A stretch of DNA of 64,000 nt. Source: Odontocerum albicorne. Lineage: Eukaryota > Arthropoda > Insecta > Trichoptera > Odontoceridae. Made by a program: the position numbers and the translations under genes. This document shows positions 59,740 to 64,000 of the stretch, piece by piece (the first letter of the stretch is position 1; each line of letters opens with the position of its first letter). The stretch is from positions 29,737,475-29,801,474 of the forward strand of contig OX463842.1 in assembly GCA_949825065.1 (NCBI GenBank), read 5' to 3'. The notes below the pieces were generated by a model. That model made no database searches, was not told where the DNA came from, and was given only the letters and a program-made list of their open reading frames with translations.

Positions 59740-60510
59740 TTACTGGTGGTCCATCTGAGTACTTGAAGATTACTACTGAAGTCCGGCAGAGTGGTATTTT
59801 GTTAGTTGTCCTTATAGACTATATACTACGAAATCCACGAAGGGCCTCCCAATTCTGCGAAGGTGGTCAGTTAATAAAATTGTGCAGGAATTGGGTAACT
59901 TTAAATATTCAAATGGTAGTGCCTTATTAGGAGCCTCTGTGGATGATCTACAGCGTGTAGCATAGTCTATCAGAAAACTTTCTCCTTATTCGCCTGCATA
60001 AAAATATTGGGAAGACGGAGGTTATGTATACCAACTCATGCCCTGATAACGAAAATCCCCTGCATATAAATGTCTTCTATCTCTAAGCACATTTTAAGCA
60101 TTTGCGTGCCATAATTACTGGAAATATGGGTCTTGGAAAAGAGTTGTCTTTTAGAATAGGTATTGCCAGTGGTGCCTTTAACAATATGAAGACCGTATAA
60201 GTCTCCAAGGTCTAAGAGAGAAAACTTTTTTGTTTTAGTGTCAGGGTGTTTGATTAAGTGACAAATGAAATTATTCGTCTTTGGTCGCAAGAACAACTTA
60301 TAACCACAACTATAAAGATGAGGCGCTAGATGTAGTTAACTCATGTATTGAGGATGCCACTTGGTACCTGGTCAAAAGCTGTTTTATCGGCTGCAAAGAA
60401 CTCAACGAATCGGACCTCCATTCTACACTATACAGCAGTGTAATGAAAAGGAGTTTCGCAGTCTGACATGGGAGACCGTGTTGTACCGGGCTATAGAACG
60501 ACCTTAGTGT
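59740..60510 (+). pseudogene. RTE-like LINE reverse transcriptase relic (second lineage)
   Basis: Frame-shifted blocks in order: TEVRQSGILLVVLIDYILRN (family G.RQG.ILSP.LF.I.(L/I)D.(V)(L/M)R), ASVDDLQRVA near the usual FADD(L/I)-to-LQ region, KTEVMYTN, then ITGNMGLGKELSFRIGIASG followed by AFNNMK (family I(T).DGG...(D)I..RI..A..AF..(L/M)), and after 60,290 a TTTIKMRRW..LTHVLRMP-like block (family I..RRW.W(I/L)GHVLRM). Stops throughout. Blocks differ from those of the 46,483 family, so a separate RTE-type lineage. No 3' tail was identified. Confidence 0.65.
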
Positions 60511-61794
60511 AGACGTTTATAGCACCCTTGTGTTCCATATAGAGGTATGATTAATTTTTTATACCACGAAAATAATGCAATAAAAATAGAACTAGGCTTA
60601 CGGTTCTTGTGGAAAAACTATATAAATCTGTTTTTACATAAACGAAAAGGAAACAAATATTTTTGAAACTGATATTTTTTATCCTGAACATATACCTCAC
60701 AGCTCTTGACTCTTGCCCTGGACTTTTATATAGCTGTGAGTAGCGAGCGCTTCACTTTATTATTTGTAGTTGAGTGTTTACTCTGTCCGGTGCTAATCAG
60801 GTTAATTTGTTGCCAGGTAATGGAAAAACTTCACGTGAGACATAAATCAATTAAAGATCACCGCAGTGGCTGACACACGAATGTTCTATTCATCCTATTA
60901 TTTTATGATAAAATTCACTTAGCCAGTTCAAGTTAATTTGTTTTTGTTAATTTGTCGGTCTAAGTTAATTGAGAGATATCAAATAGGACATAATAATTGT
61001 TTCTTAATATTATTTGTATAAATAAGAAATATACAAGATCATTCACATGTTATTATAAACTAATATAATAATTTTAATAGCATTTCTCTGTCTTTCATTT
61101 TTGTAAATTCATTTATAAAATCATCATAATTAGTAAATTTTACAGTATGATATTCAATAGAAATTATGGAATGATTGGATAATTGTTCCACACTTTACAG
61201 CAAGTTCTAGTTCAGGGCCAGATTCGTCTTAGGCTTGTGCCTTTGCACATGTTACACTGCCTGGTTGATGCATTAAATACAGTACTGGTTGATGTTAATG
61301 TTGAATCCATATAATGGTTAACGATCAATACGATGAACTATCTCTGAATTCGCTATTTTGAAAACTAACATTAATTTATTGTAGTGATGTGATATTTTGT
61401 TCTATAAAGTAACATTTGATGAAGGTTATCAATGTCCATTGGTAACGGATACTTTACCATGATTCAGGTTATTTTATTGACCAGTGGTGGATAAATTCAC
61501 ATGGGGTGTCTTTATTACATTAATATTCACGGAAACTGGCCTTTTTTCAATTATTATAATTTATACTACTTGTTTGGTTTATGTTTATTTTACTAGATAT
61601 AATATTAAAAATGGTAAATATCACTGTATTGTAGCATGTTTCATCAAAAATATACTTCTTAGTTGCGGCTCAATGTTGATTGAACCACAAATAAATTAAC
61701 GCGAAAGAAATCTAATTGACTCGTTTGAAGAAGATTTAACATATTATGACTATATTAGTCAGTTTTGTACAGATAAGGAAAAAGCGAAAAGATT
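60511..61794. other. AT-rich non-coding stretch
   Basis: Nothing recognised. Confidence 0.4.
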
Positions 61795-61920
61795 TAAAGT
61801 GGGAGAGTATGCATGACAAAGTTTATGAGTGTAGCAAAAATGTTTTTTTTTCAGGATAGAAATAAATGGAGACATGTTCTCTCTACCTACCCTAAAAGAG
61901 ACGAAAACTGATAATGATGA
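61795..61920 (+). pseudogene. Short RTE-like LINE C-terminus
   Basis: QDRNKWRHVLSTYPKRDEN-like reading (family C.DR.KWR.(I/V)(V/L)SAYP) with a preceding V.EC.K.. remnant, then TGATAATGATG. A short, badly decayed tail. Confidence 0.45.
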
Positions 61921-63104
61921 CAAGGCAATATGAACGAATATATGCAAAAAAGACCCACCCCATGCAAAGGGCGATATGTTTCCTCAATTATCTAAGAATA
62001 AGTTAAATAAGGATTGCGTATAAACTTGTATATACTCGTATTTTGTATTTTACTCGATATGCTCAAGAAATAAACGTTTGATTGAGTCGTACTATTATTA
62101 TTCTACTTCATCAATATGAGATTGTTGGTTTGTTTGAAACATAACTTAATATTTCTAATCAAGATCAGACGATCATTCGTTCCGTGATGAAGTTCAGCAA
62201 TAACGTCACCGAAGAACATTATCAAACATTCATTGATACTATGTTATGATACTGGTTTGATCTAGATAACCAGTACAGTATGTACTGTTATATCTATCCA
62301 TATATGTCATATCTATCCACATACATTGCAACTTTACACAGATAGATGAATGTTCGATTTCCGGAATTTTTCGATTAAAGGTATATTCGCAGCTCGTAGT
62401 CCTGGTTCATTTAACATATTATCATTTATGTAACCATACCAAGATTTCAGAGGATAATTAATAAAAGCGACTCTTGGAATACAAAACTTGAAAATTTATC
62501 TTTAGCTAATATGTTTACTAAACCAAAATAGGAGTGGATTACTAAATTATTCGGTATATTTGCACGAGGACATTCTGCAAATTTTCACATGTCTGAATAC
62601 ATTATTATTATAGTAATTGCATAAACGCCTGCAGTGATATAACTCAGCGTTTTCTTACTCATATGCAAATCCGAGTGAATAACTACGAAAATGTCATCCA
62701 TACAAAATTACTAGACTCATGATACACATTTCCATTTATCAAGAATATTGTTAACTTTTTTATTTGTAATAATTCTACTATTTTTAAATTATTTCAATGA
62801 AGTGTTTAACTTTTACTAATATATATTACAAGATGCTAGGACAAAGCTTTCAACGAAAAAAAATATATAAATTTAAAATTGCGAATGCCTACTTCTGATA
62901 GTTATAAAACTCATTTGGATCTTTAGCCTTCCGAACGATTTTTCTCCGAGCTAATCGGTCAATTGCAGTATTTCCCCAGTTTCCCTATAACCCAATATTT
63001 CGTTTAATAATGCGCTTGTGTGAGTAATAACGTTCTTAATAGAATTAAAACATTTTTGATTCACACTGGGGTAAATAATTGTCAGGTGCATTGAAAAGTT
63101 ATTC
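61921..63104. other. AT-rich non-coding stretch
   Basis: Nothing recognised except TACTCGTA at 62,033-62,040. Confidence 0.4.
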
Positions 63105-63200
63105 AAATATATTAAACAATAGCACTACAAATATATTAAACAATAGCACTACAAATATATTAAACAATAGCACTACAAATATATTAAACAATAGCACGAC
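63105..63200. repeat. Tandem repeat, 4 x 24 bp
   Basis: Four copies of AAATATATTAAACAATAGCA plus CTAC, nearly identical. The repeating NILNNSTT reading frame is a by-product. Confidence 0.93.
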
Positions 63201-63424
63201 AAATGAAAAACAAAATAATATGTATCGGTCATCTTTATTTCTTCGACACGTTTTTAACTTTATTCTCCTAGGCTTGTATTACTGAGAAACAAAAATGTTT
63301 AACAAACATATGGAGGAGAAACAAAGTGATATTAAGCTTATTAATTAAAATTTAGATGTATAACATTTAAGTCAAATGCCCTAATTTGTTTTATGAAACA
63401 CTGTTTATTTCACTTTATGAAACG

Positions 63425-63490
63425 GTATAACCCTACCGGTTTCAAGGTTTTCACTTCATCATCAGGGGAGCACAAACAAGACAAAACCGT
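63425..63490 (-). ncRNA. Repeat end with a hammerhead-like core
   Basis: Minus strand: CTGATGA (63,465-63,459), a weak 3-bp stem, GAAAC (63,443-63,439), then CGGTA...TACCG, which could form stem III with one mismatch next to the core. All three hammerhead landmarks are in order, but stem II is poor and no stem I is evident. Confidence 0.35.
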
Positions 63491-64000
63491 CTTTGAACCT
63501 TCACAATGCAAAGAAATAAAATATTATGTTAAATAAATAAAATATTAAGTCAAACGTCATGTTAAAAATCGTGAATAAACAAGTCTGTATACTGATGGGT
63601 GGTGTGTAAATATTATGAAAGCATTCAAGGATTTAACATACAGTTTCTTAACTTTGCATAAATATGTGGCTTCTAGATGTACATAATTGAATAAAACGCA
63701 ATATTATTCAACCTTATTTTTGCAGAGAGATGACGCATCGACGAATATACTCGTATTATCATAACATCACAATTTTAGGATGATCGCACTATCGTCTGAT
63801 TGGTAATAATTTAAAATGTCGTAATTGCGCTTGAATTCATTCATATATAGCAAAACTTATTTATAATAAATATAAAATTAAAACAAAAAAAAGACATATT
63901 GAAACTAAAAAGTCATGACTCATGACACATGTATATACAATAATTATTATTAAAATCATTTATTTCAGCAAGTGTGCAATGCAACACAAGGTGTATAAAA
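63491..64000. other. AT-rich non-coding stretch
   Basis: Nothing recognised. TACTCGTA at 63,748-63,755. Confidence 0.4.

Noticed and set aside
60281..60466. 61-codon frame as a gene
   Set aside because: It lies out of frame over the decayed LINE at 59,740-60,510.
63079..63285. 68-codon frame with NILNNSTT repeats
   Set aside because: Translation of the 24-bp tandem repeat.

Overview
This is eukaryotic, AT-rich, almost entirely non-coding DNA, most likely from an insect and perhaps a moth or butterfly. The basis is the repeat complement: Tc1/mariner fossils, RTE-like non-LTR retrotransposons whose 3' ends run into TATG microsatellites, tRNA-derived SINEs and a tetraspanin exon of insect type. 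The order is inferred from the look of the repeats and not proven. There are no bacterial operons, no intact rRNA or tRNA genes and no CRISPR array.

The only host coding sequence I can support is one exon at the left edge (1023-1199, minus strand). It is the first coding exon of a tetraspanin and ends at a GTAAGT donor. The rest of that gene lies beyond position 1. Everything to its right is upstream or intergenic sequence filled with old mobile elements.

Region by region: 1-13,700 holds a SINE, the tetraspanin exon, two decayed mariners (about 4560-5455 and 11,770-12,480) and LINE fragments (3040-3340, 7457-7720). 13,740-17,350 holds a tRNA-like SINE, a 187-bp insert between near-identical 18-bp repeats, two LINE 3' ends and a hAT-like element. 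19,000-34,800 holds further LINE pieces on both strands, a long (AT)n tract, a 200-N assembly gap beside a third mariner, a Jockey-like LINE fragment and a 7 x 70-bp minisatellite. 37,083-46,482 is the main structure: a 9.4-kb LTR retrotransposon in minus orientation with two 1448-bp LTRs that look identical, a tRNA-Lys-type primer site, a gag-like ORF with a CCHC zinc knuckle, no recognisable pol, and several tandem arrays, one carrying a hairpin with compensatory changes. It sits in an older LINE fragment with a 4-bp ACAT target duplication. 47,000-64,000 holds a SINE, a Jockey-like LINE (52,270-53,700), LINE fragments with an internal minisatellite (55,170-56,095), another decayed LINE (59,740-60,510) and tandem repeats.

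No set of genes here forms a pathway. The observations most worth following are (i) the covarying hairpin array in the gag-only LTR element, (ii) the large excess of the octamer TACTCGTA/TACGAGTA across the window, which looks like a TA-flanked excision footprint, and (iii) hammerhead-ribozyme-like cores in repeats at the right end. No computation could be run. Family assignments are by eye.
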